A model generated the notes under the pieces. The model searched no databases. It saw only the letters and a list, made by a program, of their open reading frames with translations, and had not been told where the DNA came from. This document shows, piece after piece, positions 16,770-27,221 of a DNA stretch of 64,000 nt (its first letter is position 1; each line of letters begins with the position of its first letter). The position numbers and the translations under genes were made by a program. Origin of the DNA: Lachnospiraceae bacterium (GTDB taxonomy: Bacteria; Bacillota_A; Clostridia; Lachnospirales; Lachnospiraceae); the NCBI GenBank assembly GCA_017482005.1, contig JAFUOI010000003.1, forward strand, positions 62,001 through 126,000, written 5' to 3'.

Positions 16770-18758
16770 GTGGACAAATTTATCTTGCATTCCCCTTATC
16801 AGCCTACAGGAGATCAGCCGCAGGCCATTGCTGCTCTTGTGGAGGGGTTTAAGGAGGGAAATCAATTTCAGACCCTGCTTGGTGTTACCGGTTCCGGTAA
16901 AACCTTTACGATGGCAAATATCATCGCAGCATTAAACAAACCGACCCTTGTGATTGCGCACAATAAGACATTGGCGGGACAGCTTTACGGAGAATTCAAG
17001 GAGTTTTTCCCGGAGAATGCGGTAGAGTATTTTGTTTCTTACTATGATTATTACCAGCCGGAAGCATACGTTCCTTCGACGGACACATATATAGAAAAGG
17101 ATTCTTCGATCAATGACGAGATTGATAAGCTGAGACTTTCTGCCACGGCTTCCCTGACAGAGCGCAGGGATGTGGTTGTGGTTGCATCGGTTTCATGTAT
17201 TTACGGTATCGGTAGTCCGGATGATTATATGAATATGATGGTATCTCTCAGACCGGGTATGGTCAAGGACCGGGATGAAGTAATCCATGAGTTGATTGAG
17301 ATCCAGTATGACCGTAATGATCTTGATTTGGACCGGGGATGTTTCCGGGTGCGCGGAGATGTATTGGAAGTAAACCCTGCCCAGGGCAGCGATTATATTA
17401 TACGCATTGAATTTTTCGGTGATGAGATTGACCGTATTGCTGAGGTGGACGGACTGACGGGAGAGGTACATGCAGTTCTTTCCCATGTTTCCATCTTTCC
17501 GGCATCGCACTATGTTGTGCCGAGAGAGAAGATACTGCATGCCTGCGGTGAGATAGAAAAAGAGATGGATGCTCAGGTGAAGTATTTTAAAGGAGAAGAC
17601 AAACTTCTTGAGGCACAGCGCATCAGTGAGCGGACGAATTTTGATGTGGAGATGTTAATGGAGACCGGATTTTGTTCCGGAATCGAGAATTATTCCCGGC
17701 ATTTAAACGGTATGTCAGAAGGTGAGACACCGATGACGCTGATGGATTATTTTAGGGATGATTATCTGATTATTATTGATGAGTCCCATATGACGGTTCC
17801 GCAGATCCGTGCTATGTTCCATGGTGACAGATCGCGCAAGACGACTCTGGTGGATTATGGTTTTCGTCTGCCGTCGGCGCTGGATAACCGTCCGTTGAAT
17901 TTTGAAGAGTTTGAGAGTAAGATTGATCAGCTTTTGTTTGTGTCTGCAACTCCGGCGGAGTACGAGGCGGAGCATGAGTTGCTGCGGGTGGAGCAGGTGA
18001 TCCGGCCGACGGGACTTCTGGATCCTGAGGTTGATGTGCGACCGGTGGAGGGACAGATTGATGATTTGATCTCGGAGGTTAAGAAAGCGACAGAGAAAAA
18101 GAATAAGGTTCTCGTCACAACTCTTACCAAACGTATGGCGGAAGACCTGACGGATTATATGAAAGAAGTGGGTATCCGTGTAAAATACCTTCATTCAGAT
18201 ATTGATACCCTTGAACGTGCGGAAATCATCCGCGACATGCGAATGGATGTGTTTGATGTTCTCGTCGGTATCAATCTGTTGCGTGAGGGGCTTGATATTC
18301 CGGAGATTTCTCTTGTGGCGATTTTGGACGCAGACAAAGAAGGGTTTCTTCGTTCCAGAACATCTCTTGTGCAGACGATCGGCCGTGCTGCAAGAAATGA
18401 AAACGGTCATGTAATCATGTATGCGGATGTGATGACGGATTCCATGAAACACGCCATTGATGAGACAGAGCGGAGACGCCGTATTCAGGATGACTATAAC
18501 CGCGAACATGGTATTACGCCGAAATCTGTCAAAAAAGAAGTCAGGGATTTAATCAGCATTACGAAAGCTATAGATTCAAAAGATACGCGTATGGAAAAAG
18601 ATATGGAGTCTATGAGTGCCGATGAATTGAAGACAGAGATTGCCAAAGTGCAAAAGCTGATGAAGAAGGCTGCGGCGGATCTCGATTTTGAGACGGCGGC
18701 AATGCTGCGTGACCAGATGATTGAATTAAAAAAACATTTACATGAAACAGAGGAATAA
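16770..18758 (+). CDS. uvrB: Excinuclease ABC subunit B
   Basis: A 662-residue UvrB, the damage-verifying helicase-like subunit of nucleotide excision repair. Walker A is [13 protein letters not shown] near residue 35. The damage-probing beta-hairpin follows ([12 protein letters not shown] near residue 92). The helicase motif [14 protein letters not shown] lies near 495, and a C-terminal UVR coiled coil (about 620-655) binds UvrC. GTG 16770 is chosen over ATG 16746 because GGAGG at 16758-16762 gives 7-base spacing and the protein then has normal length. uvrC is not in the window. uvrA is 2.7 kb downstream, separated by an acyltransferase pair. Confidence 0.97.
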   Translation: MDKFILHSPYQPTGDQPQAIAALVEGFKEGNQFQTLLGVTGSGKTFTMANIIAALNKPTLVIAHNKTLAGQLYGEFKEFFPENAVEYFVSYYDYYQPEAYVPSTDTYIEKDSSINDEIDKLRLSATASLTERRDVVVVASVSCIYGIGSPDDYMNMMVSLRPGMVKDRDEVIHELIEIQYDRNDLDLDRGCFRVRGDVLEVNPAQGSDYIIRIEFFGDEIDRIAEVDGLTGEVHAVLSHVSIFPASHYVVPREKILHACGEIEKEMDAQVKYFKGEDKLLEAQRISERTNFDVEMLMETGFCSGIENYSRHLNGMSEGETPMTLMDYFRDDYLIIIDESHMTVPQIRAMFHGDRSRKTTLVDYGFRLPSALDNRPLNFEEFESKIDQLLFVSATPAEYEAEHELLRVEQVIRPTGLLDPEVDVRPVEGQIDDLISEVKKATEKKNKVLVTTLTKRMAEDLTDYMKEVGIRVKYLHSDIDTLERAEIIRDMRMDVFDVLVGINLLREGLDIPEISLVAILDADKEGFLRSRTSLVQTIGRAARNENGHVIMYADVMTDSMKHAIDETERRRRIQDDYNREHGITPKSVKKEVRDLISITKAIDSKDTRMEKDMESMSADELKTEIAKVQKLMKKAAADLDFETAAMLRDQMIELKKHLHETEE

Positions 18759-18760
18759 TC

Positions 18761-20212
18761 ATGGTTTTTTCTACGATAATTTTTTTATGTGCATTCTTAC
18801 CGATTACAATTATAGGTTATTATTTCGTGCCGACTAAGCTGAAAAATATTTTTCTCCTTTTGATGAGTCTGTTTTTTTACGCATGGGGTGAACCGAAATA
18901 TCTTCCGGTCATGCTCGGTTCTATTTTGGTTAATTACTGTCTTGGTATGTGGATTTCACATTGCGGTGATAACAAGAGCCGGATGCGGATGAAAAAGGCA
19001 GCGGTCGTGATTGCGGTCGTCTTGAATATTGGAATTCTGTTTGTTTTTAAATATATGACTTACACGATGCAGACCATACAGAGATTTCTTCCGGAGTTTC
19101 CGGTTGTTGCAATCGCACTTCCTATAGGAATTTCGTTTTACACTTTTCAGGGATTGTCCTATGTCATAGATGTATATCGCGGTGAGGAGGCACAGCGCAA
19201 CCCGCTTCGGTTGGCACTTTATATATCCATGTTTCCGCAGTTGATCGCAGGACCGATTGTGCGTTATAAAGATGTGAGTAGTGCTTTGGTGCATCGTACA
19301 CATTCGGCGGAACGATTTGCGGCCGGAGTGCAGAGGTTTACGATTGGTCTTTCCAAAAAGGCAGTTTTGGCAAATATGACCGGCGAATTGGCAAACTCTG
19401 TCATCGCGGGAGACTTTAGTGTGATGAGCGCCGGAGTTGCATGGTTGGGAGCGCTTGCATATACAATGCAGATTTATTTCGATTTCTCAGGATATTCGGA
19501 TATGGCAATCGGTCTGGGGCAGATTTTCGGTTTTGATTTTCCTGAAAACTTCAATTATCCGTATATATCCCGTTCCGTCAGAGAGTTTTGGAGAAGATGG
19601 CATATGTCGCTTTCCGGATGGTTCCGTGATTATCTGTATATTCCCCTTGGAGGTAACAGAAGAGGCAATGTCTATTTGAATCTTGCCATCGTATTTCTTG
19701 CGACCGGAATCTGGCACGGCGCGGCGTGGGGGTTTTTGCTGTGGGGAATCTGGCACGGAATGTTTATATTGTTGGAACGTTTTCTGGCAGAAAAAGGTGT
19801 AATAGGCAAAAGGACAACATGGTTTGGATCGGTGTTGGGATGGGTATATACCATGCTGGTTGTCATGATTGGATGGGTACTGTTTGGCGTTGTGGATGTG
19901 ACGAACTTTGTGAAATATGTCACAGTGATGTTCGGGGCGAACGCAGGAGGATATACAGCGTACGGGTTGCGATATTATCTCGGTAACGGGATGATATTCT
20001 ACCTTGTGTTGGCGATTATTGCCTGTCTGCCTTGGAAGCCTGTTTTGAATGCGGTAGTATTAAAAGCGGAATCTCGTATAAAGAAAATTCCCGATGGTGT
20101 TATGTTTGCGGCTGCTATCTTAAAAAGAGCGATGATTCTGCTTCTGTTGGTTATATGTTATGTATTTATTATTAACAGTTCGTACAATCCGTTTATTTAT
20201 TTCCGTTTCTGA
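18761..20212 (+). CDS. MBOAT family O-acyltransferase (AlgI/PatA-like)
   Basis: A 483-residue polytopic membrane acyltransferase. The signature WRRWHMSLSGWFRDYLYIPLGG lies near residue 280-300, with catalytic His319 in GIWHGAAW. This is the AlgI/PatA type, which typically moves acetyl groups to an exported polysaccharide or peptidoglycan with help from an SGNH-fold partner. The next gene encodes such a partner. It begins 2 bp after uvrB, so it is in the same transcript, an unusual location. It is clearly distinct from the MBOAT protein at 6127, which is accompanied by a carrier protein. Confidence 0.92.
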   Translation: MVFSTIIFLCAFLPITIIGYYFVPTKLKNIFLLLMSLFFYAWGEPKYLPVMLGSILVNYCLGMWISHCGDNKSRMRMKKAAVVIAVVLNIGILFVFKYMTYTMQTIQRFLPEFPVVAIALPIGISFYTFQGLSYVIDVYRGEEAQRNPLRLALYISMFPQLIAGPIVRYKDVSSALVHRTHSAERFAAGVQRFTIGLSKKAVLANMTGELANSVIAGDFSVMSAGVAWLGALAYTMQIYFDFSGYSDMAIGLGQIFGFDFPENFNYPYISRSVREFWRRWHMSLSGWFRDYLYIPLGGNRRGNVYLNLAIVFLATGIWHGAAWGFLLWGIWHGMFILLERFLAEKGVIGKRTTWFGSVLGWVYTMLVVMIGWVLFGVVDVTNFVKYVTVMFGANAGGYTAYGLRYYLGNGMIFYLVLAIIACLPWKPVLNAVVLKAESRIKKIPDGVMFAAAILKRAMILLLLVICYVFIINSSYNPFIYFRF

Positions 20213-20251
20213 TTTGAAAGAGTCAGTTTTTCTGTAAAGGAATGAAATACT

Positions 20252-21391
20252 ATGAAAAAGACAAGAATGACTATATTAAACATCATATTTTCCGTTTTGT
20301 TTCTGGCGGTGATATTTGTCCCGTTCTGTATGCTTGATACGACGGAAGTAATTGATTCTACATTGGAAAACCGTCGTATGACAATGTGGCCGGGATGGCA
20401 TTTTGACCGAGAGACAAATGAAATATACGGCTATTATGCAGAGGATAGAGTCGGTTTTCGCGAGGAGGCTGTCAGGTTATATATTGAAACAACCTATAAG
20501 CTGTTTGGCGAATTTCCGGAAAAAGTCCATATGTACGGAAAAGAAGGTGAAATATTTCCATCGGACACAGGGTATATCCGCGCATATCAGCATCTTGCGA
20601 CGGACGAGGAGCTCATTAATAATTTCGTGACCTACATGGATCGGACAGATGAGTATCTGGAACAGAAAGGTATTCCGTTCTTTTTTCTTGCTGGACTGGA
20701 TAAGAAATCTGTTTACGGAGAATACATCCCGGATTACATCCGCGTTGCAGAGGATCGGGAAAGCATCATGGAAATGCTGGCACGAAGGCTGGATGAATCC
20801 GGTGTGGAGTATGTTATACCCATCAGCGAATATTCCCTATTGAAAAAGGATAAAAGACTGTACAATAAAATAGCTGATTCAGCCCACTGGAATGCCTTTG
20901 GGGCAATGGAAGGGCTCAAGATTTTAAATGCGCGGATCCGGGAGAAAAATCCGGATGTTCCTGTGCTGAGCGAAGAGGCGTTTGATTTGTCATATCAGGA
21001 TGTGCAGCTTGAGTTTATCAGTGTTCCGATTATAGATAATGTTCCGGTATATACCCTCAAAAAGGAATATAGTGACTCTATTGTTATCGATTATGATCTT
21101 ATAGGGAAAATAAAACACAATCCGGGAACGAATTTTATTCATTATGTGAATGAAAAGGCGTTGTCGGAGGAAAGTATCCTTATTATGCATGATAGTTTTT
21201 TGGAAGATAAGGTAAATTATTTTGCGTACAGATATAAGGATGTCTATATGATATCCCGTCAAAATTATGAGCTTATGCAGTATTATGTTGAGACACTGCA
21301 GCCGGATGTTGTCGTGTTTGAGAATGCGGAAAGAGCATTTGTGGATGATTTGTATGCATACGTGAATCTTGCCAATGTAACATATGAATAA
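20252..21391 (+). CDS. DHHW/AlgJ-like SGNH-fold protein
   Basis: A 379-residue protein with an N-terminal membrane anchor (about residues 7-27) and an extracytoplasmic domain. A catalytic-type DSAHWNAFGA block near residue 210 corresponds to the D-H-H-W region of the family. Early features such as ENRRMTMWPGW and a DRVGFRE block resemble AlgJ/AlgX-type acetyltransferases. It likely receives an acyl group from the adjacent MBOAT protein and transfers it to a surface polymer. It is 39 bp downstream of the MBOAT gene and followed 41 bp later by uvrA. Confidence 0.82.
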   Translation: MKKTRMTILNIIFSVLFLAVIFVPFCMLDTTEVIDSTLENRRMTMWPGWHFDRETNEIYGYYAEDRVGFREEAVRLYIETTYKLFGEFPEKVHMYGKEGEIFPSDTGYIRAYQHLATDEELINNFVTYMDRTDEYLEQKGIPFFFLAGLDKKSVYGEYIPDYIRVAEDRESIMEMLARRLDESGVEYVIPISEYSLLKKDKRLYNKIADSAHWNAFGAMEGLKILNARIREKNPDVPVLSEEAFDLSYQDVQLEFISVPIIDNVPVYTLKKEYSDSIVIDYDLIGKIKHNPGTNFIHYVNEKALSEESILIMHDSFLEDKVNYFAYRYKDVYMISRQNYELMQYYVETLQPDVVVFENAERAFVDDLYAYVNLANVTYE

Positions 21392-21432
21392 GACGATGAG
21401 ATAAAACAATACATCAGCGAAAAGGATTTGCT

Positions 21433-24285
21433 ATGAGCGATAAGAAAGAATTTATCAGAATCAGAGGTGCCAAAGAGCACAATTTAAAAAATATTGATCT
21501 TAATATTCCGAGAAATGAACTTGTGGTTTTGACAGGGTTGTCCGGTTCGGGGAAGTCTTCCCTTGCCTTTGATACAATCTATGCGGAAGGACAAAGACGA
21601 TATATGGAGTCGTTGTCTTCCTACGCGCGTATGTTTCTGGGACAGATGGAAAAACCGGATGTGGAAAACATAGAAGGATTATCTCCGGCAATTTCCATTG
21701 ATCAGAAATCAACAAACCGTAATCCGAGATCCACGGTTGGAACCGTAACGGAGATTTATGACTATTTCCGTCTTTTGTATGCCCGTGTCGGTATACCCCA
21801 TTGTCCGAAATGCGGAAAGGTAATTGCGAAGCAGACAGTGGACCAGATGGTGGATCAGATTATGACGCTGCCGGAGCGCACCAGATTGCAGATTCTCGCA
21901 CCGATTGTTCGGGGGAGAAAGGGAGAACATGTAAAGGTTCTCGACCGAGCAAAGAGGAGCGGTTATGTTCGGGTGCGTATTGACGGAAATCTGTATGAGT
22001 TGTCAGAGGAAATTAAGCTGGACAAAAATATTAAGCATACCATAGAGATTGTAGTCGATCGTCTGATTATGAAGGAAGGGATTGAAAAGAGACTGACCGG
22101 CTCTGTAGAAAATGCGCTGGAACTGGCGGAAGGGCTTCTTGTTGTTGATGCCGGTGAAGGTGAAACGATGAATTTCAGCCAGAGTTTTTCCTGTCCGGAT
22201 TGCGGAGTGAGTATCGACGAGATTGAACCGAGAAGTTTTTCTTTTAATAATCCGTTTGGTGCGTGTCCGTGTTGTTTCGGTCTTGGATATAAAATGGAAT
22301 TTTCTCCGGAGCTTATGATTCCGGACGAGTCCCTCAGCATTAACGAAGGTGCGATTCAGGTTATGGGGTGGCAGTCCTGCCACCAAAAAGGGAGTTTTAC
22401 AAATGCCACCCTGCAGGCACTGGCAAAGAAATACGGATTTGATCTGGATACGCCGTTCCGGGAGTATCCGGAGAGGGTGCGCAGGATACTTGTTCACGGA
22501 ACCGACGGAGAAGAAGTTGACGTTTACTATGAAGGACAAAGAGGAAAAGGAGTTTATCCGATTGCATTTGAAGGACTCATCCGCAATGTGAACCGACGCT
22601 ACAGAGAGACGGGATCGGAAACAATGAAACAGGAGTACGAGGCTTTTATGAGCATTACACCATGCGAAGAATGTGGCGGAATGCGTTTGAAGAGAGAATC
22701 TCTTGCTGTGACAATTGCAGATAAAAATATTCATGAGATTACGTCTATGTCCATTAAGCGTTTGCATGAGTTTTTGGAGAATCTTGAGTTGACCCAACAA
22801 CAGCAGCTTATCGGAAGGCGTATTATCAAAGAAATCCGAAACAGAGTAGGTTTTTTGGTTAATGTGGGACTCGACTATCTGTCGCTTTCCCGTGCAACGG
22901 GAACACTTTCCGGAGGCGAGGCACAGCGTATTCGTCTTGCGACCCAGATCGGTTCCGGGCTTGTGGGTGTCTGTTATATCCTTGATGAGCCGAGTATCGG
23001 TTTGCACCAGCGTGACAACGACAAACTGCTCGGAGCGCTCAAGCACCTTAGAGATTTAGGAAATACACTGCTTGTGGTAGAGCATGATGAAGATACCATG
23101 CGCGAGGCGGACTGGATTGTTGATATCGGTCCGGGAGCCGGAAGTCACGGGGGCGAAGTGATTGCGGAAGGCCGTGCGGAAGATATTATGAAAGTGCCGG
23201 AGTCTGTGACAGGTCAGTATCTCAGTGGTGAGAAAAAGATTCCCGTACCAAAAATGAGAAAACGGGCAACGGGTTACCTTAAGATAACCGGAGCGGCGGA
23301 GAATAATTTGAAAAATGTCAATGTTGATATTCCGCTCGGTGTTATGACCTGTGTAACAGGTGTTTCCGGTTCCGGGAAGTCGTCTCTTGTCAATGAGATT
23401 GTGTACAAGCGTTTGGCGCGGGATTTGAATCGTGCGCTTACAATACCGGGTAAACATAAAGATATGAAAGGTATTGACCAGCTGGATAAGGTAATCGATA
23501 TCGACCAGTCGCCGATCGGACGTACACCGCGTTCCAATCCGGCCACTTACACGGGAGTGTTTGATCAAATCAGAGATCTGTTCGCATCCACTCAGGATGC
23601 GAAGGCAAAAGGATACAAGAAGGGACGTTTCAGCTTTAATGTCAAGGGCGGACGTTGTGAGGCGTGCAGCGGTGACGGCATACTGAAAATTGAAATGCAT
23701 TTCCTGCCGGATGTGTATGTGCCTTGTGAAGTGTGCGGCGGAAAACGGTATAACAGAGAGACTCTCGATGTGAAATATAAGGGTAAAAGTATTGCGGATG
23801 TGCTTGACATGACGGTGGAGGAAGCGCTCGGATTTTTTGAGAATCTTCCTCAGATTCACAGAAAGATACAGACTCTGTACGATGTGGGATTATCCTATGT
23901 GAAGCTTGGGCAGCCGTCCACTACTCTTTCCGGCGGTGAAGCACAGCGTGTGAAACTGGCAACAGAACTTTCGAAACGCAGTACAGGAAAGACAATCTAT
24001 ATCTTGGATGAGCCCACCACCGGGCTTCATTTTGCGGATGTGCATAAGCTGGTGGAAATCTTACATCGTCTGACAGAAGGCGGTAATACGGTGCTTGTGA
24101 TAGAACATAATTTGGATGTGATTAAGACAGCAGATTACATTATTGATATCGGACCGGAAGGCGGTGAGGGCGGCGGCCGGATTATTGCCTGCGGAACACC
24201 TGAAAATGTGGCCGGGAATTCTGATTCTTATACCGGTATTTATATCAAAAAAATGTTGGAACGGGATAAAAAAATACAAAATTGA
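21433..24285 (+). CDS. uvrA: Excinuclease ABC subunit A
   Basis: A 950-residue UvrA, the DNA-damage-sensing ABC ATPase of nucleotide excision repair. Both nucleotide-binding sites are present: Walker [10 protein letters not shown] near residue 35 and GVSGSGKSS near 640, with signature motifs [12 protein letters not shown] near 490 and [12 protein letters not shown] near 835. Cysteine pairs for zinc binding occur in the first half (CPDCG, CPCC) and in the second half (CEAC and CEVCGG near 740-770). The length is normal. RBS AAAGGAT lies just upstream. It is separated from uvrB by two acyltransferase genes instead of being adjacent. Confidence 0.98.
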   Translation: MSDKKEFIRIRGAKEHNLKNIDLNIPRNELVVLTGLSGSGKSSLAFDTIYAEGQRRYMESLSSYARMFLGQMEKPDVENIEGLSPAISIDQKSTNRNPRSTVGTVTEIYDYFRLLYARVGIPHCPKCGKVIAKQTVDQMVDQIMTLPERTRLQILAPIVRGRKGEHVKVLDRAKRSGYVRVRIDGNLYELSEEIKLDKNIKHTIEIVVDRLIMKEGIEKRLTGSVENALELAEGLLVVDAGEGETMNFSQSFSCPDCGVSIDEIEPRSFSFNNPFGACPCCFGLGYKMEFSPELMIPDESLSINEGAIQVMGWQSCHQKGSFTNATLQALAKKYGFDLDTPFREYPERVRRILVHGTDGEEVDVYYEGQRGKGVYPIAFEGLIRNVNRRYRETGSETMKQEYEAFMSITPCEECGGMRLKRESLAVTIADKNIHEITSMSIKRLHEFLENLELTQQQQLIGRRIIKEIRNRVGFLVNVGLDYLSLSRATGTLSGGEAQRIRLATQIGSGLVGVCYILDEPSIGLHQRDNDKLLGALKHLRDLGNTLLVVEHDEDTMREADWIVDIGPGAGSHGGEVIAEGRAEDIMKVPESVTGQYLSGEKKIPVPKMRKRATGYLKITGAAENNLKNVNVDIPLGVMTCVTGVSGSGKSSLVNEIVYKRLARDLNRALTIPGKHKDMKGIDQLDKVIDIDQSPIGRTPRSNPATYTGVFDQIRDLFASTQDAKAKGYKKGRFSFNVKGGRCEACSGDGILKIEMHFLPDVYVPCEVCGGKRYNRETLDVKYKGKSIADVLDMTVEEALGFFENLPQIHRKIQTLYDVGLSYVKLGQPSTTLSGGEAQRVKLATELSKRSTGKTIYILDEPTTGLHFADVHKLVEILHRLTEGGNTVLVIEHNLDVIKTADYIIDIGPEGGEGGGRIIACGTPENVAGNSDSYTGIYIKKMLERDKKIQN

Positions 24286-24366
24286 TAAAATGCCTATAAA
24301 GATTTTCGTGGAATTGACCGATAATATTTACGAACAAGTTGAAAAAAAGCAGTATATCAAGGCATG

Positions 24367-24411
24367 GACGCACAGATTTTCAAGGATGATTTCCTCCAAA
24401 AGCTGTGCGTC
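24367..24411 (+). terminator. Hairpin downstream of uvrA (possible terminator)
   Basis: A 9-bp perfect outer stem (24367-24375 with 24403-24411) encloses a second short stem (AGGA at 24383-24386 with TCCT at 24392-24395). Only TTT follows, so termination would be weak. Confidence 0.4.
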
Positions 24412-24466
24412 TTTGCACTTGTTTTTGAAAGATTCCGAAAAAAAGTGTAAATTCTATGAAAACCCT

Positions 24467-24495
24467 TTGAAAATGGTATGGAAATGCGCTATAAT
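24467..24495 (+). promoter_or_regulatory. Strong sigma-A promoter for the mbl-flagellar operon
   Basis: TTGAAA at 24467-24472 and a perfect TATAAT at 24490-24495 with 17-base spacing, 87 bases before the start codon. This is among the best consensus matches in the window. Confidence 0.75.
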
Positions 24496-24525
24496 AATTG
24501 CGCGTATGCAAATCAGGCAATAAAA

Positions 24526-24542
24526 AAGAGATAAAATCTCTT
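24526..24542. repeat. Small inverted repeat in the leader of the mreB-family gene
   Basis: A 7-bp inverted repeat (AAGAGAT at 24526-24532, ATCTCTT at 24536-24542) with a 3-base loop, downstream of the promoter and before the RBS. It could be an operator or an mRNA hairpin. Confidence 0.4.
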
Positions 24543-24582
24543 ATACCAAATAAACGAAGAAGACCATGAAAGGGGAAGAAAG

Positions 24583-25578
24583 ATGCAATACACAGATATC
24601 GGAATTGACTTGGGAACAGCCAGTATCCTCGTTTATATCAGAGGAAAAGGCGTTGTATTAAAAGAGCCGAGCGTAGTGGCATTTGACCGCGACACAAATA
24701 AGATTAAAGCGATCGGAGAAGAAGCACGTCTCATGCTCGGACGTACACCGGGAAATATCGTAGCGGTAAGACCGCTCAGACAGGGTGTTATCTCGGATTA
24801 TACTGTAACAGAGAAAATGATGAAATATTTTATTCAGAAGGCACTGGGAAAGAAGACTTTCCGCAAGCCGCGTATTGCTGTCTGCGTACCGAGCGGGGTA
24901 ACAGAAGTTGAAAAGAAAGCGGTTGAGGATGCGACATACCAGGCAGGTGCACGTGAGGTTTCCATTATCGAGGAGCCAATTGCTGCTGCTATCGGTGCCG
25001 GTATTGATATTTCAAAACCTTGCGGAAACATGATTGTAGATATCGGCGGTGGTACATCGGATATCGCGGTTATCTCGTTGGGAGGAACTGTAGTAAGTGC
25101 TTCCATCAAGATTGCAGGGGATGATTTCGACGAAGCAATTGTTCGTTATATGAGAAAGAAACACAATTTATTGATTGGTGAGAGAACCGCTGAAGACCTT
25201 AAGATCAAAATCGGTTCTGCCTATAAGAGACCGGAAGTGGATTCCGTGGAAGTCAGAGGACGTAATCTTGTTACGGGACTTCCGCGCACTGTAGAAGTTA
25301 CCAGTGAAGAGACAGAGGAAGCTTTAAGAGAAGCAACTTCCCAGATTATTGACACAATTCACAGCGTACTTGAGAAAACACCGCCGGAGCTGGCTGCGGA
25401 TATCGCAGACAGAGGTATTGTCCTGACAGGAGGCGGAAGCCTTCTGCGCGGATTGGAGGATCTGATTTACGCAAAGACGGGTATCAATACTATGACGGCA
25501 GAAGATCCGATGACCTGCGTGGCAATCGGAACAGGTAAGTACGTAGAATTTCTGGCAGGCTACAGAGACGAGGTATAG
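24583..25578 (+). CDS. mbl: MreB/Mbl actin-like cell-shape protein
   Basis: A 331-residue bacterial actin of the MreB family. Phosphate-binding loops are GIDLGTAS near residue 8 and VDIGGGTSD near residue 152, and the adenosine motif LTGGGSLLRGL lies near 285. It polymerises under the membrane to guide lateral wall synthesis. The Mbl assignment rests on context: two flagellar rod-type genes follow, as in the mbl-flhO-flhP order of Bacillus subtilis. No mreC or mreD is adjacent, which argues against the main mreBCD locus. RBS AAAGGGGAAG precedes the ATG. Confidence 0.9.
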   Translation: MQYTDIGIDLGTASILVYIRGKGVVLKEPSVVAFDRDTNKIKAIGEEARLMLGRTPGNIVAVRPLRQGVISDYTVTEKMMKYFIQKALGKKTFRKPRIAVCVPSGVTEVEKKAVEDATYQAGAREVSIIEEPIAAAIGAGIDISKPCGNMIVDIGGGTSDIAVISLGGTVVSASIKIAGDDFDEAIVRYMRKKHNLLIGERTAEDLKIKIGSAYKRPEVDSVEVRGRNLVTGLPRTVEVTSEETEEALREATSQIIDTIHSVLEKTPPELAADIADRGIVLTGGGSLLRGLEDLIYAKTGINTMTAEDPMTCVAIGTGKYVEFLAGYRDEV

Positions 25579-25601
25579 GCGCTTAAACCGGGAGGAGTAA
25601 T

Positions 25602-26375
25602 ATGGTAAAGGGACTCTATACAGCATGGACCGGAATGGTAAACCAGCAGAACAGAATGGATGTGCTGACGAACAACCTGGCGAATTCGGCGACGGTCGGA
25701 TTCAAGAAGGAAGGGGCGACCAGTCAGGCATTTGATGATGTTCTTGCAATTAAGATTAAAGATTCTTCGGATCCTGCCCGCGCAAGAGGTATCGGTACGA
25801 TGTCATTGGGGGTTAAGATCGGAGAAAACTATACAGATTACTCACAGGGAGCGTTCAAAGTGACGGACAATACTTTTGACCTCGCACTGTCCGGCGATGG
25901 TTTCTTTGCCTGTGAATATACGACCAAGAGCGGAGAAACTTCCGTGAAATATACACGTGACGGATCTTTTACGCTCAATGTCAACGGAGAGCTTGTGACG
26001 AAAGACGGAGACTTCGTATTGGATGAAAACGGAGACCATATCGTTCTTGATCCAAATAAGTCGACAACCTTTGATCAGTCCGGTGCGATTATGCAGGACG
26101 GAGATGTTGTCGGATATATTCAGGTGACAGATTTTGAAGATTACAATTATCTGGAGCATTTCGGAGAAAGTTATTACCGCCCGGTAGAAGGGGCGCAGCA
26201 GACAGAGGCACCGGCCAAAGTCTTTTCCGGATATTTGGAACAGTCCAATGTAACAGTTATCAATGAGATGGTAGAACTGATTTCGGTTTCCCGTAATTAC
26301 GAGACAAATCAGAAGATGATTCAGTCAATTGACGGAACACTTGAGATTGCAGCGAACCAGCTCGGCAAGATTTAA
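25602..26375 (+). CDS. flgF: Flagellar basal-body rod protein, FlgF/FlhO type
   Basis: A 257-residue flagellar hook/basal-body family protein. It has the N-terminal rod motif (NRMDVLTNNLANSATVGFKKE near residues 18-38), a central hypervariable domain, and the C-terminal family motif (ELISVSRNYETNQKMIQ near 225-241). Such proteins form the axial rod crossing the peptidoglycan layer and are exported by the flagellar type III apparatus without a signal peptide. RBS GGGAGGAG lies upstream, 23 bp after the mreB-family gene. Confidence 0.88.
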   Translation: MVKGLYTAWTGMVNQQNRMDVLTNNLANSATVGFKKEGATSQAFDDVLAIKIKDSSDPARARGIGTMSLGVKIGENYTDYSQGAFKVTDNTFDLALSGDGFFACEYTTKSGETSVKYTRDGSFTLNVNGELVTKDGDFVLDENGDHIVLDPNKSTTFDQSGAIMQDGDVVGYIQVTDFEDYNYLEHFGESYYRPVEGAQQTEAPAKVFSGYLEQSNVTVINEMVELISVSRNYETNQKMIQSIDGTLEIAANQLGKI

Positions 26376-26396
26376 TCGTGATGGAGGACTAAAGGT

Positions 26397-27212
26397 ATGG
26401 TAAGAAGTTTATGGACAGCTGCAAGCGGAATGATCGCACAGCAGACAAATGTAGATACAATAGCAAACAATCTTTCCAATGTAAATACAACAGGTTATAA
26501 GACTGAGGTGGCAGAATTTAAGACGCTCCTCTACCAGAATCTTCAGACACGTACAACGACGGCCAATGGCGCCAATAAGCCAATCGGCGCACAGGTGGGA
26601 CTGGGTGTCCGCAATTCTGCGATTACATCTATTTTCAGACAGGGTAGTTTGTACGAAAACAGTTCCAAATCAGCGTTTGCGATTCAGGGAGACGGTTTCT
26701 TTGCAGTAAGAGGAGAAGACGGAGAAACCTGTTATACGAGAAACGGTAATTTTATTTGGGCGATAGATGGAGATAATCTTACGCTTTCCACTACGGACGG
26801 ACATTATGTTCTTGATTCGAACGGAAATAAAATATCGTTTAACAAAGATTATGTAACATCGAAGATAACAATTACGGGTGACGGTGTCATCAGTTATCCG
26901 GATGAAAATAATAATGCCCAGTCACTTGGGGTTTCCATCGGTCTTTATCAGTTCCAGAACCCATCCGGACTCGAGAAATTGGAAGGCAGCCTGTATAAGG
27001 CCAGTGATGCCAGCGGTGCTGCGCTGAATGAGGCGACCAATGACGAATTGATTAAAAGTTCGGTGGCACAGGGTTATTTGGAAGGCTCCAATGTTCAGGT
27101 TGCGGATGAGATGGTAAATCTGATTGTAGCACAGAGAGCATACGAGATGAATTCCAAAGCGATTCAGACAACGGATGACATGATGCAGCAGGCGAACAAT
27201 CTGAGAAGATAG
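26397..27212 (+). CDS. flgG: Flagellar basal-body rod protein, FlgG/FlhP type
   Basis: A 271-residue distal-rod family protein. The N-terminus contains VDTIANNLSNVNTTGYK, the classical FlgG motif, and the C-terminus has EGSNVQVADEMVNLIVAQRAYEMNSK. The central part is divergent. It is a probable paralogue of the preceding gene, sharing layout and both end motifs. The two rods are expected to assemble in sequence. RBS TGGAGGA precedes the ATG. Confidence 0.9.
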   Translation: MVRSLWTAASGMIAQQTNVDTIANNLSNVNTTGYKTEVAEFKTLLYQNLQTRTTTANGANKPIGAQVGLGVRNSAITSIFRQGSLYENSSKSAFAIQGDGFFAVRGEDGETCYTRNGNFIWAIDGDNLTLSTTDGHYVLDSNGNKISFNKDYVTSKITITGDGVISYPDENNNAQSLGVSIGLYQFQNPSGLEKLEGSLYKASDASGAALNEATNDELIKSSVAQGYLEGSNVQVADEMVNLIVAQRAYEMNSKAIQTTDDMMQQANNLRR

Positions 27213-27221
27213 AGGTAGTGT

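Larger units (their letters stand above)
24286..24582. other. Intergenic leader between uvrA and the mreB-family gene
   Basis: A 297-bp stretch with no convincing gene. It holds a long interrupted hairpin (24367-24411), a strong sigma-A promoter (24467-24495) and a small inverted repeat (24526-24542) in the 5' leader. A short frame through 24290-24523 has no start with a ribosome site and no recognisable protein features. Confidence 0.6.

Noticed and set aside
22003..23046. Long leftward open frame of 347 codons inside uvrA
   Set aside because: Lies wholly within the well-conserved uvrA gene, has no recognisable motifs, and is a codon-bias shadow.
24143..24523. Possible small gene downstream of uvrA
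   Set aside because: The only long frame starts inside uvrA. Later ATG codons lack ribosome sites, and the frame runs through a hairpin and a consensus promoter.
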